Shown here: positions 9,814 through 19,478 of the stretch, piece by piece | Numbering within the stretch: position 1 is the first letter of the stretch | Layout of the letters: every line of letters begins with the position of its first letter | DNA from: Salvia splendens | Lineage: Eukaryota; Streptophyta; Magnoliopsida; Lamiales; Lamiaceae | Assembly (NCBI RefSeq): GCF_004379255.2 | Contig: NC_056034.1 | Coordinates: 33,669,262 to 33,733,261, forward strand | Reading direction: 5' to 3' | DNA length: 64,000 bases | The notes under the pieces: model-generated | The model's input: only the letters and a program-made list of their open reading frames with translations | What the model was told of the DNA's origin: nothing | Databases searched by the model: none | Made by a program: the position numbers and the translations under genes

Positions 9814-11408
9814 GGGAGTAGTATTCAAAACTAAGTCCTCGGACCTGTTATGGACACGCGTACCAATTAAGATTATGCTAACATTGATTTGACTATTATA
9901 TAACACCCACGCACATGAATTTTTAAAAAAATAAATAAACTAAATGAATAAGAAATGTGTATGTGTCTAGGCATTCATGAGCCAAAAGAGTATGTATGAT
10001 CAGGGACCATCTCATAGAGCATTAATATTTGGCAACATGTATGATGCTCTCATTTAATTTTTGGACACCTCTTTGTTCAATTAACTACTACTAGCCACTT
10101 TTTACTATAAAACTATAGGTCAAGTAATGTTACACACTTACACTATCAAATTATTGCAATGAACGATCAATGTATGTCTATACATATAGAGAGAGAGCAG
10201 GATTAAAATAATTTTAAAATTTATATCAAAACTATAATAAAATGTAGTTCATTAGATAAAAAAATAAATTATAGAAATTAAATTATTTTGTGTTCATTAT
10301 TTAGACACAAATACGACATTGAAGGATAAAATTGTCCATATTATACATACATATAATTAAAAAACACATACATTTATTGACATTATATATACACTGCATT
10401 TAGAACATTATACAGTGATAAAATGTAAACCCTATATATTGTACAAACTCCAAATTATAATCTGGACCGTTAAAAATGTTAACAAATGACAAAATAACAG
10501 TAACAAAAAAAATTTCTACACAGTGTCATCACAATGTCAACATAGCATCAACCGTTGACATTTTGTTGACATTTTTTGTTGCTATTATTTTATTATCGAT
10601 TGACATTTTCTAACTGTCGAGATCATAGTTTGAAATTTGTACAATATTTAGAGTTTGCATTTGATTACATCTTTTATATACATTGTATTTGACAAATAAA
10701 TCGTGTCTGAGTATACTATGTTCATCCTTAATTAATACTCCTAATGTATATTATGTGCCAGTGTGTCACAGTACACTATATTATTCATCTTTAATTAACA
10801 CTATATGATAAATCATTGTTGCATGCCGTTGTAATAGAAGGCAATTTCATGAATGTTTTAATGTAGTTATGTAGATAAACAAATAATATTGGGTGCAACT
10901 ACAAGAATAGTACTACTAAAGTTACTGTGGGATGTAAAATTTCTACCTGAGAATAAACAAAAACATTCAACTAATTATTTAAATCCGTAGTACAATCATA
11001 TTTCTTGGGCCCATATTCTGTTTTTTAAACTTTACACCCATAAAAATGATACTCCTTTACACTGTTATTTTGGGGATTCTAAAATATGTCCTACAAAAAA
11101 CCCAAAACAAGTGGACATAATTGGAGGGACTCAAGATTGAAATCAATACTGTACATTACACAATAAATGCACATCAATGAACTTGGGCAGTGAGTTATGT
11201 TGCCTGGAAAAGTATTAGGATTAATCATTATTATAAAATTATGTATTTCTTGTATATTAATTAGATTTCTGCATTTCTTAGTGTATTCGAAGACAACGAA
11301 CTTATTTTAATATCTAATGTATTCATCATACAGTTTTCAAAATTTAATAACTAAAAATGGTTCTAATGTTATGGGCTATTATTGATTTTTGTTTTTTCAA
11401 TTTCTGTT
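9814..11408. other. Gene-free AT-rich stretch with an inverted-repeat MITE
   Basis: No gene. Between about 10415 and 10680 two segments are imperfect inverted copies of each other (ATATTGTACAAA with flanking text on each side of a GTCAACA-rich centre), consistent with a MITE of a few hundred bp. A related sequence lies at about 40410-40560. The remainder shows nothing I recognise. Confidence 0.4.
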
Positions 11409-11411
11409 TTA

Positions 11412-12320
11412 GAGCATTGATCTACTAGGCAAGCTGGCGCTTAACTATTTTTAGGTCACACCCCACTTTTAACCATTTTTTATTCCATCACATGAATAAC
11501 ATTTGCTACAATCCATCACATCGCTTAACTATTTACGAATCTCACTATTTCATTTCATCAATTTAAAAATACAATTAACATAAAATCATTTTATTAATAA
11601 AAATTCATTAAAACCACAAAAATTACATTTCAAATTCCTAAAAACTAAAAAATGAATCTATTAATATGGAACGGAGGGAGTACATGATTAAAATCCTAAA
11701 AATAAAAAACTACAAAAAAATACTCTTCCGGCGGCTTCGGTATGTTTAATCGAGACATGAGGAACGCAATCATTTGGTAATATGTCGCTCGTTGTAATCG
11801 CATCATACAGGAAGTATCGGCCGTTATTGCGGCGAACAACATTCTCGTTAAAACTATTGTGGAAGTTTGGGGGGCGCTTGGTTTGGTACGTCTCGTCCGC
11901 AGCCTCTAAACATACTAGAATTGAGCATGTAGATGAAATTTTTTAGTGATAAGAATGAGAGAAGAATAAGTGAGAGATAGTTTTTTGATGTGGAAAAAAT
12001 AGGTGACGATTGTGGTATTTATAGATGATTTTGGAATAAATTGGAGGTTAAAAAAATGAAAAAATAAAAAGAAGAAAAACGGCAATATTCGGAGAAGTGA
12101 AATTTTTTTAATTTAATTTAATTTTTTTCAATTAAAAAATATATATAAAAAACAAAATTTCCAACTAACACACCAATGCCCACTTGTAGAAAGGCGAGTG
12201 GGTGTCGCGCACCATAACATGCCACGTGTGGGGGGTGCGTGGCTGCCAGCAGGGGATGGGTTCTCCAAATTGGGTGTCCCTATGAGACATGTTACTTGTA
12301 ATGGGTGTTCATTACCATCC
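11412..12320 (-). mobile_element. Harbinger-type deletion derivative
   Basis: It opens TTA|GAGCATTGATC. The AATTAAAATCC-type flank, the block around 11720-11920 and the stretch near 11990-12170 (TATTTATAGATGATTTTGG, then AAATTTCCAAC) resemble the flanks of the Harbinger element at 15.2-17.2 kb. The right end is not certain; GGGTGTTC near 12307 is a candidate. No intact coding region remains. Confidence 0.5.
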
Positions 12321-12369
12321 CACATTATGGAAGTGGAAAATGTGAAAGCAATATATAAGTGCAACTCTT

Positions 12370-13658
12370 ACTCCTTTAGTATGAAGCAATTTGGAAAGTG
12401 TCCCAAGAAAAAAATCTAAAAGTTTAGCCCAAAATGTGTAATATCATACTAATGTGATTTTAGATGTGCATCAACAAATCCTCTCAAGTATTACGTGAAG
12501 ACCAGTTAAATGATACTCTCCATGTCTCTTAAAATATGAACTATTTTATTTTTAGTTTATTCCTTGAAATTATAAACTTTCTAGTTTAGAAAACTCTTTT
12601 CTAATAAGGTGAGATTTACTCTCTACTAATAATATTTTAATCATTTTTTTTCTTTCTATTTAATCACCATGGACTCCATTATTGTAAATTTCACCACTCC
12701 ATCTGTCACTCTAAATGGAGCATTTCTAAGATAGCACGAGAGTTTATGTAATATTATTATGTGAGTAAAGTAGAAAGAATAAAGTAAGAGAGATAAAAAA
12801 AAGTAAGAAAATGATATTTCTAGATTTAAACATAGGTCACTTAAAATGAGACATTAAAAAGAAAATGTCACTTAAAATGAGACAATTGGAGTTCTTGAAA
12901 GAAAATTGACCCTACATTTCTACGTCACTACCTCTAACCCTATAACAAGTGATTTATGTGGACTTTTATTTCAATAGGCGGAACCAAAATAGTTTGATGT
13001 ACAAAATGCAGACGTCCATTAACAAACAAAATTGCAGAAAAGGTACTCTATTTTCAGGGTCCATTCAACACTTCCACTAACTCCCACATTGACCCCAAAT
13101 CTTCCCAAAAGTTTTCACTTTTTACAAGCTTTGACTTTCAGCATAAGCCAGTTTTGTCTCTCCCACAAAGGGACTTCCATATAAATCAAATATACCAGAC
13201 CGGAATAATCGCAGTCCTGAAATTAGAATGTGATTACAAAAGCTAATGATATTAAAATACAATAGCTCAGATTGCTCTGTTTCATTTCACAAGGAGTAAA
13301 AGATTTGTAGTATTAAATTAATTTTGATATACAGTAGTAGACTTAATTGTGCATTGGGGTTCGTCTTTTTCCCCAAGTCAACCCCAGCTCTATTTTTTTT
13401 GCATTATTTTAGTAGGGATTAATTTTCTTGGGGCTAATTCGATCCAATATTAATGGGGTGCTGCTGGATTAATTGCACCCAAATTCAAATCTTCACCTTC
13501 TCTGCCACACATTTATTTCCCTTTTATCAAATTTGACCTTCCAGTTTCCTTTTGTTCTCATCCCCACTCCCATTTTCAAATCCTCTCAAATATACAATGT
13601 GGGTTTAGCATAAAGTTTGAATCTTTATCACAATTTCCCAATAATATTGTCAAGAAAC
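12370..13658. other. Intergenic stretch upstream of the ATL gene
   Basis: AT-rich with scattered Stowaway-like fragments (about 12516-12900: TACTCTCCATGTCTCTTAAA and TAAAATGAGACA repeats). The last few hundred bases before 13659 are pyrimidine-rich and presumably hold the ATL promoter and 5' leader. I could not pick out a convincing TATA box. Confidence 0.35.
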
Positions 13659-14870
13659 ATGAGGTGGGTTAGCGTCGAAAGCTCGAATCTTTCCCCCTCC
13701 CAACACCCATACCTTCCGTTTCTCTCTCCTCCTCCGCCGCCGCAGTCAAATGGGTTCAATTTGAACAAGAAGGTCACTCCCAACATGCTTCTGATAATCA
13801 TCATCTTAGCCATCATCTTCTTCATCTCTGGTTTGCTCCATCTTCTAGTGAGATTTCTTCTCCGGCCCGCAAACAGAGATCCCGACGAGATCGACGATGT
13901 CACCGCGATTCAGGGCCAGCTCCAGCAGCTCTTCAATCTCCATGACGCCGGCGTGGATCAGTCCTTCATCGACACTCTCCCTGTTTTCAGTTACAATTCA
14001 ATCATAGGGGCGAAGGATCCCTTCGATTGCGCTGTGTGTCTCTGTGAATTCGAGGCTGATGACAAGCTCCGTCTCCTGCCGAAATGCAGCCACGCTTTCC
14101 ACATGGACTGCATCGATACGTGGCTGCTCTCGCACTCCACCTGCCCCATTTGCAGGTCGTGTTTGCTCCAGGACTTCTCCGCGATGAGCAATGTTCGGCC
14201 TCCCATTGTGCTCGTTCTTGAATCGGGAAGCGAGAGCTCTCGAGAGATCGCTCGCGTGAGCTCCGATAGGTCGGAGATTGCTAGTGAAATTGAGGTAAAT
14301 GAGGAGGATCGGAGCAAGAGAGTTGTGTCGGTGAAGCTGGGGAAATTCAAGAATGTTGAAGGCGGAGGTGAAGAAGGGAGTAGTAATGGGGCTTTTGATG
14401 CGAGGAGGTGCTTCTCCATGGGCTCCTTTGCTTATGTAATGGACGAAAAATCGTCGCTGCAGGTCCCGATCAGGACTCCGGTGAAGAAGAAGGCGGCGCT
14501 GCCGCTCACACCGGGGCGGCGGCCGGCGATGTCGGAATGCGGGGGGTGTGATTCGAGGCGGGAATTCAATGACTTCGAAGCGTTTAAGGCACTTCAAGGC
14601 GGCAACAATAAGGAGGGTTTTTCGGTGTCGAAAACTTGGAGGGATGTGGCGTCGAGGAGGGCGGTTTCGTTCCAGTTCCCGGTGGAGAGGACCGGGGGGG
14701 ACGGGAGGCGGACGACGTCGGAGAGGTGGGGAGGTGGAGAGGAAGAAGTTGGGAGCTGCAACAGTTTGGATTCTCAAACAAATCCACCATCATTTGCAAG
14801 GAGGACTCTTCTTTGGATCATGGGAAGGCCTAATAAGGTTGTTCATTCATCATATTTGACAGATCTTTAA
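13659..14870 (+). CDS. RING-H2 finger E3 ubiquitin ligase, ATL family (ATL13/46/47-like)
   Basis: Predicted membrane-anchored E3 ligase that passes ubiquitin from an E2 to target proteins. The first ATG of the frame is at 13659, giving 403 residues without introns, as is usual for ATLs. A hydrophobic segment (about residues 42-67, rich in I/L/F) follows a Pro-rich N-terminus. An AGVDQ variant of the GLD motif precedes the RING. The RING-H2 (about residues 124-164) has full ATL spacing, C-x2-C-x15-C-x1-H-x2-H-x2-C-x10-C-x2-C, with the conserved Trp in IDTW and Pro in CPIC. The long Ser/Arg-rich tail ends with RRTLLWIMGRPNKVVHSS, which I associate with the ATL13/46/47 branch. All metal ligands are present and the frame is open, so the gene looks functional. 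The exact orthologue is not settled. Confidence 0.92.
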   Translation: MRWVSVESSNLSPSQHPYLPFLSPPPPPQSNGFNLNKKVTPNMLLIIIILAIIFFISGLLHLLVRFLLRPANRDPDEIDDVTAIQGQLQQLFNLHDAGVDQSFIDTLPVFSYNSIIGAKDPFDCAVCLCEFEADDKLRLLPKCSHAFHMDCIDTWLLSHSTCPICRSCLLQDFSAMSNVRPPIVLVLESGSESSREIARVSSDRSEIASEIEVNEEDRSKRVVSVKLGKFKNVEGGGEEGSSNGAFDARRCFSMGSFAYVMDEKSSLQVPIRTPVKKKAALPLTPGRRPAMSECGGCDSRREFNDFEAFKALQGGNNKEGFSVSKTWRDVASRRAVSFQFPVERTGGDGRRTTSERWGGGEEEVGSCNSLDSQTNPPSFARRTLLWIMGRPNKVVHSSYLTDL

Positions 14871-15245
14871 GCACATTTTCCATTGAAATTTTAGTGAATT
14901 AGGCAAACTTTTTTATGAATGAAATTATTGAAATATGAGCACAAATTGTTTTTTTTTTGGCACAAAATCTTTGAAATTGTTTCTACATGTATGTTAATTT
15001 GATTTTGGAATACAACAAGTATGGTTCTTGCTCTGTTATTTAGTGGAGTGACTTAATTAGTCTTAAAAGTGATTATGTGACTGTATGATTAGTTAATTTA
15101 CCAATATTTTCATTCAATGATTCTGTTCCAAATCTTGCCTTGCTATATGCATGTGAGCATTTAAGTTGCAAGGCGAGAACTGTACTAGTTAGTTTGGAGC
15201 ATTTATTCTAAGCCATTAATTTGATTTGAAATCTCAATTGCCGTA
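14871..15245. other. ATL 3' flank
   Basis: AT-rich sequence holding the 3' untranslated region. No strict AATAAA is obvious just after the stop; AATGAAATTATTGAAAT near 14917 is a possible variant signal. Nothing else seen before the Harbinger element. Confidence 0.35.
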
Positions 15246-17184
15246 GAGTATCCCCATCCGTGCTCTTGCCAACGAGCACGGATGTGGGCCCGGACTCACT
15301 TTTACTCCCTGCTCTTAGATAAGAGCACAACACCCACATTCGTATTTTTCCGCAAGGACAAACTCAAGGGTCCTACCATTCTATTATTCAATTTAAATAA
15401 AAACATTTCCACAAAATTTAAATGCATTAAAAATATCCAGAATACTATTACAAATTACAAAAAAAATTAAATTACATAATTAAAATCCTAAAAATTAAAA
15501 AGTACATAATTAAAATCCTAAAAATAAAAAATTAAAATCATAAAATTAAAAAATTAAAATCATAAAATTAAAAAAACCCACTACTCGTGGCCGAATTTCG
15601 CCCAAATGTGTTTGATTAGGTCTTCTTGTAGCTCAATGTGGGCTCGGGTATCGCGCATTGTGTTCCTTGTTTCGATCCTCTCGCCCACCGTCGTATGCAC
15701 ACCTCGGCGTGGGGGAGACCTCGCAGTTGAGCTTCCGGCTTCATCCTCGTCGTAAAAGCTAGCCGCCATCGGTCCTTCATCAGCTATAATCATGTTGTGC
15801 AAGATAATACACGTGTACATGATGTCGGCGATATTTTTCACGTACCACAGCCGAGACGGGGCCATCACAATGTTGAATCGGGCTTGAAGGACCTCAAAAA
15901 CTCTTTCGACGTCTTTCCGAGCGGACTCTTGACGCTGCGCAAAAAGAACCCGTCTCGGGTCTTGCGAGTTGTTGAGCGTCTTCACGAAAGTCAACCACCT
16001 TGGGTAGATACCATCGGCGAGATAGTAACCCATGTGGTATGCATTTCCGTTGCCGGTGAAGTCGATCGCCGGTGCTACACCATTCAAAACATCATTGAAG
16101 AGTGGTGAAGAATAGAGCACGTTCAAGTCGTTGTTGGATCCGGCAATACCAAAATATGCATGCCAAATCATAGGTGATAGTCGGCGACCGCTTCAAGGAT
16201 AAGTATTGGACCGCCGCCTTGGTGGCCGCTTAAGTGTTGCCCCCTCCAAGCAGTCGGGCAATTCTTCCACCTCCAATGCATGCAATCAATGCTGCCAAGC
16301 ATACCAGGAAAACCATGGATTGTTTCGTGAAGACGAAGCAACCGTTGGCAATCATCGGTGGTGGGTGCCCGAAGGAATTCCTCACTAAAAGTTGAACGAA
16401 TGCCGTCGCAAAATTTTTTAAGGGAAAGGATTCCAGTTGACTCACCGACATGCAAATACTCGTCGAAGAGGTCAGCCGTTTGCCCAGTAGCAAGTTGTCG
16501 GTTGGCACATGTACACTTCTGCAACGCCGAGAGACTTTGCCGACCGGTTGCGTCTGTACTTATTTGAAAGTATTCAACACGGGCAGATAATGTGTTGACA
16601 ATACGCATAAACAAATATTTTGACTTGCGAAAACGGCGCTGAAAGTAATCTTCCGGAAACTGCGGCTGGTTGGAAAAATAGTCGGCAACGAGTCTTTCGT
16701 TGGCTCCCTCCCGGTCACGATGGATGTAGCGGCGAGTTGATCTAGTTGGTCGAGGAGGAGGGGCGGGGGTATTCGCGGCGACATAGGCTTCGTAGGCGGC
16801 ACGATATTGTTTATAGTATTCTTGTTCTTCGCGCTCTACTTCCGCAATGAGATTGATGAAATCCATTTGAGAGGGTTTGAGTGAGAGAGGAAGATGTAAA
16901 TAAGTTGTATGAAACAATATGAATGAGAGATGATTTGATGTCAAAATTAGATGATGAATGTGTGTATTTATAGATGATTTTGGGAATAAAAAAATAAAAA
17001 TAAAAAAAAAAATCCAGAAAATGGTAAAAAAAATGGCCATATTTTTTGGAATCTGAAAATATATTTTTAAAATTTTTTGGTATTATTTTCAATTAAAAAA
17101 AAACAAAAAAATAAATTTCCAACAGAAATGCCGTTGGCCAATCAGAACGCGCCACGTCAGCTGCTTGCTGCCACGGACGTGCTC
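15246..17184 (-). mobile_element. PIF/Harbinger element with near-complete transposase
   Basis: The right end is ...CACGGACGTGCTC followed by TTA (17185-17187), the target site also used by the next element. The left end is either GAGTATCCCCATCCGTGCTC at 15246 or the GAGCAC at 15323; the GAGCAC start of the inverted right end supports both. It encodes the transposase on the minus strand. I saw no ORF1 protein inside, so it may rely on ORF1 from another copy. Confidence 0.7.
15581..16866 (-). pseudogene. Harbinger (HARBI1-like, DDE_Tnp_4) transposase with a single frameshift
   Basis: Cut-and-paste DDE nuclease. I start it at the ATG at 16866 (MDFINLIAEVEREEQEYY); an earlier in-frame ATG adds only a Phe-rich stretch of leader. 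The first part carries FQRRFRKSKYLFMRIV (the helix-turn-helix-like region of the family) and the first catalytic Asp in GSIDCMHW. At about 16165, just after the ADYHL motif, the frame is lost by what looks like one missing base. The second part (15581-16171) resumes at once with IWHAYFGIAGSNNDLNVL (second Asp), then KDVERVFEVLQ (catalytic Glu) and the C-terminal tail. All three catalytic residues therefore survive in DNA. Length of about 430 codons is normal for the family. A sequencing error at this one position cannot be excluded. Confidence 0.85.
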
Positions 17185-17187
17185 TTA

Positions 17188-18000
17188 GGCCATCCACAAT
17201 GGGGCGGACGACGGACGATGTGTCGTCCGCGCCCGACGCTTAGTCCGCGGACGAAGCGAGGACGATAGGGCATCGTCCGCCCACTGTGGGCGACGCGGAC
17301 GATGGCGCGGACGATGCAACGCCTTTTAGTTTTTTTTTAAATTCGAAAATTTTGTTATATATATACCCCAACTTCACTTTTCATGTATAACTTTTCGATT
17401 AACTTTTAAACTCTCAAATTACGCTATAAAATGGATTCTGGTGGTTACTCAAGTCTTAGTAGCCCGATGTTTGGAGATGGCGCACGGTGGCCGGGTACAT
17501 AACCTGGCGAATATCGGTTGTTCGACGCCAACACGCAGTACGATCCGGACTTCAGTACGGATCAAGGCGACACTTGCCTACGCGGATTTGGCAACGGCCT
17601 CGAGGCGCGGAAGTTGTCGGATACGCACAACGCCCTTATGAAGTGTACGGATCCGGCCCAAGCCGAGCGCCTCCAGAGGTTGAGCGATGAGTTGAGCCGG
17701 AAGTTGGGGCTTTTGTAGGATAGTCATTTTTTTATTTCTAACTCGTGTAACTTTTTTTTTAAAGCAATGAATTTTTTACCGTTCTTTTAGTTAATCGTTG
17801 TGTTTTTTAATAAGTTTGCATTTATATATTTGAAAACATTTAAATTAAATAATAAACAATAGTAAAATGCTTAGGGCACCCCTTAGGCGCGCCTTAGGGC
17901 GCCCCACTGCAGGTGGAAGGGCAGGAGGATAAAATGTTGATGTGGCGGTGCATAGGGCGGGCTTTAGGGCGCGCCTTAGGGAGCCCCATTGTGGATGGCC
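17188..18000 (+). mobile_element. PIF/Harbinger non-autonomous element, perfect TIR, TSD TTA
   Basis: An exact 18-bp terminal inverted repeat, GGCCATCCACAATGGGGC at the left and its complement at the right, is flanked by TTA at 17185-17187 and 18001-18003. Subterminal CGGACGAT and GGCGCGCCTTAGGG blocks match those of the elements at 1-761 and 7118-7976, so all three belong to one family. It contains ends of the ORF1 (Myb-like) gene rather than of the transposase. Confidence 0.9.
17431..17718 (+). pseudogene. Harbinger ORF1 (Myb/SANT-like) remnant
   Basis: Reads MDSGGYSSLSSPMFGDGARW, then an in-frame TAA at 17500-17502, then continues in the same frame to a C-terminal CTDPAQAERLQRLSDELSRK and a TAG at 17716-17718. 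The N-terminus is typical of the DNA-binding accessory protein of PIF elements. The central SANT domain is gone. Non-functional. Confidence 0.55.
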
Positions 18001-18003
18001 TTA

Positions 18004-18106
18004 GCTAAGAGCAGCGCCGCGCCAACGGCAAGAGCGCAGCGGCGAGCAGGCGGTGCCGCGCCGCTGGTATGGACGGACGAGCCGCTGCTCACCGCTGCGG
18101 ATGCTC
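18004..18106. mobile_element. Small GC-rich inverted-repeat MITE abutting the PIF element
   Basis: About 100 bp, starting TAAGAGCAGCGCCGCGCC and ending CACCGCTGCGGATGCTCTTA, with an inner GGCAAGAGCGCAGCGGCGAGC. The ends resemble those of the Harbinger element at 15.2-17.2 kb. It sits immediately after the TTA at 18001-18003. Confidence 0.5.
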
Positions 18107-19073
18107 TTACCCTTCTATTCTCTACATTGATTTAAAAAACTTTTCTTTTTTATAAAATTCATCGAATTTTGTCAAGGTTTGGTAGTTGTGAGCATCAAAT
18201 CCAGGTATGTCAAAATTTGGTAGTTAAAAACTTGGAAGAAACATGGATTTGATTGCTAAGTTGGTTGCTGATTTTCAAGTTTAGGTGTGCTGGAGTTGAA
18301 AATAAATCAGTCAATCTGCCACAATGGCTACTGCTAATCTTGATTATTGGAGTCTAAGATATCATTAATTTATCCACATTTTTTTGCTCTTTCTGAATTA
18401 AATAGAAATGACTTGTTTTGCTTGGCATTTATTTTGATATGGCCTTCGGAAGTGTGATTGTCGAATGTAACATCATATGTTGGGTTATGAATATCAATTG
18501 GATTGAAACGTGGACCCATTGAGATAAGAGACGTTAGATATTTTTTTCAAGTTCAACGCAAAACATAATGAAATTTATTAGTATTAATTAATTGGAAGTA
18601 TACAGTATTCTATTCCCTCCATTCCATCCAAAAAATATACACTTTCGGTTGGGTACGGGTTTTAATGCAAAATTAATAAAGTAAGAGATAGATAAAAAGA
18701 AAAAGTAATTAAAATATTATTAGTGGAAAATTAGTCTCACCTCATGAGAAAAAATAGTTTCTAAAATTAGATTGTGCATACTCTTGCGAAAATAACTAAT
18801 TAAAAAGTGAGTACTCTTGACGATTCGTATCTGAATACTAGACCATAGATCTTTAATCTATATCCCAAACTCTAGATATAACTTTTTTTGGAAGAAACTT
18901 GTTAGAAACTAAGAGATATCTTGAAAGAGAAGAACAAAACTCTAAGAGGAAGAAAATTTTGGCCACCTCTATTAGATGAGAGGACTGAAAAATATACACC
19001 TTGTGGTCACTAGGTCAAAAACCTTTGATATGGAGGCTAGGTGGAACAATTCTTTTTTGGGTAATGCATGTTA
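18107..19073. other. Gene-free stretch with a Stowaway fragment
   Basis: No gene. From about 18613 (TTCCCTCCATTCCATCC after TA) to about 18830 there is Stowaway-like text shared with 5019-5241 (GGTACGGGTTTTAATGCAAA); its right end has decayed. Confidence 0.4.
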
Positions 19074-19273
19074 ATGGAATTCCATTTTAATGAAGAAGTT
19101 TAGTTGTATTCCGACTCAGGGAGTGACGCACAACAGTTATGCGTCGTTATTAATGAACGACGCACAACCCTTATGCGTCTTTGGTTAATGACGCACAAGG
19201 GTTATGCGTCGTTCAAAGACGCATAAGAATTATGCGTCTTACCCTAATGACGCATAACTCTTATGCGTCACAC

Positions 19274-19330
19274 TGGTAAGCATTCCCGCCTGTCACCCGG
19301 GTGACCCGGGTTCGATCCCCGGCAAAGGCG
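19274..19330 (+). other. Truncated tRNA-Asp(GUC) sequence in left arm
   Basis: From TGGTAAGCATTCC through the anticodon loop CCTGTCACC, the T-arm GGTTCGATCCC (intact B box) and the acceptor end GGCAAAGGCG, this matches the 3' three-quarters of plant tRNA-Asp(GUC). The 5' acceptor strand and D-stem are missing, so it is not a working tRNA gene. Compared with the usual tRNA, one anticodon-stem pair is lost (CACCCGGG instead of CACGCGGG). Confidence 0.8.
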
Positions 19331-19420
19331 CATAATTCTTTTATAAGAGTAAAATCTATTTGCCAAAAATAAATGTTTAGAATAACTCATTTTTATCAAA
19401 TACTAATCACTTAAAAAATT

Positions 19421-19478
19421 GCGCCGTTGCCGGGGATCGAACCCGGGTCACCCGGGTGACAGGCGGAAATGCTTACCA
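19421..19478 (-). other. Truncated tRNA-Asp(GUC) sequence in right arm
   Basis: Inverted counterpart of the left copy. Its acceptor end (GCCGTTGCC on the plus strand) keeps the standard tRNA-Asp CAACGGC, where the left copy has CAAAGGC, so the right arm is closer to the source. The same anticodon-stem change is present in both arms and so predates or accompanied the inversion. Confidence 0.8.

Noticed and set aside
13998..14777. 259-codon frame antisense to the ATL gene
   Set aside because: It is a shadow of the RING-H2 coding sequence, which has clear domains on the plus strand.
19274..19478. Functional tRNA-Asp genes
   Set aside because: Both copies lack the 5' acceptor strand and D-stem, so no mature tRNA could form.
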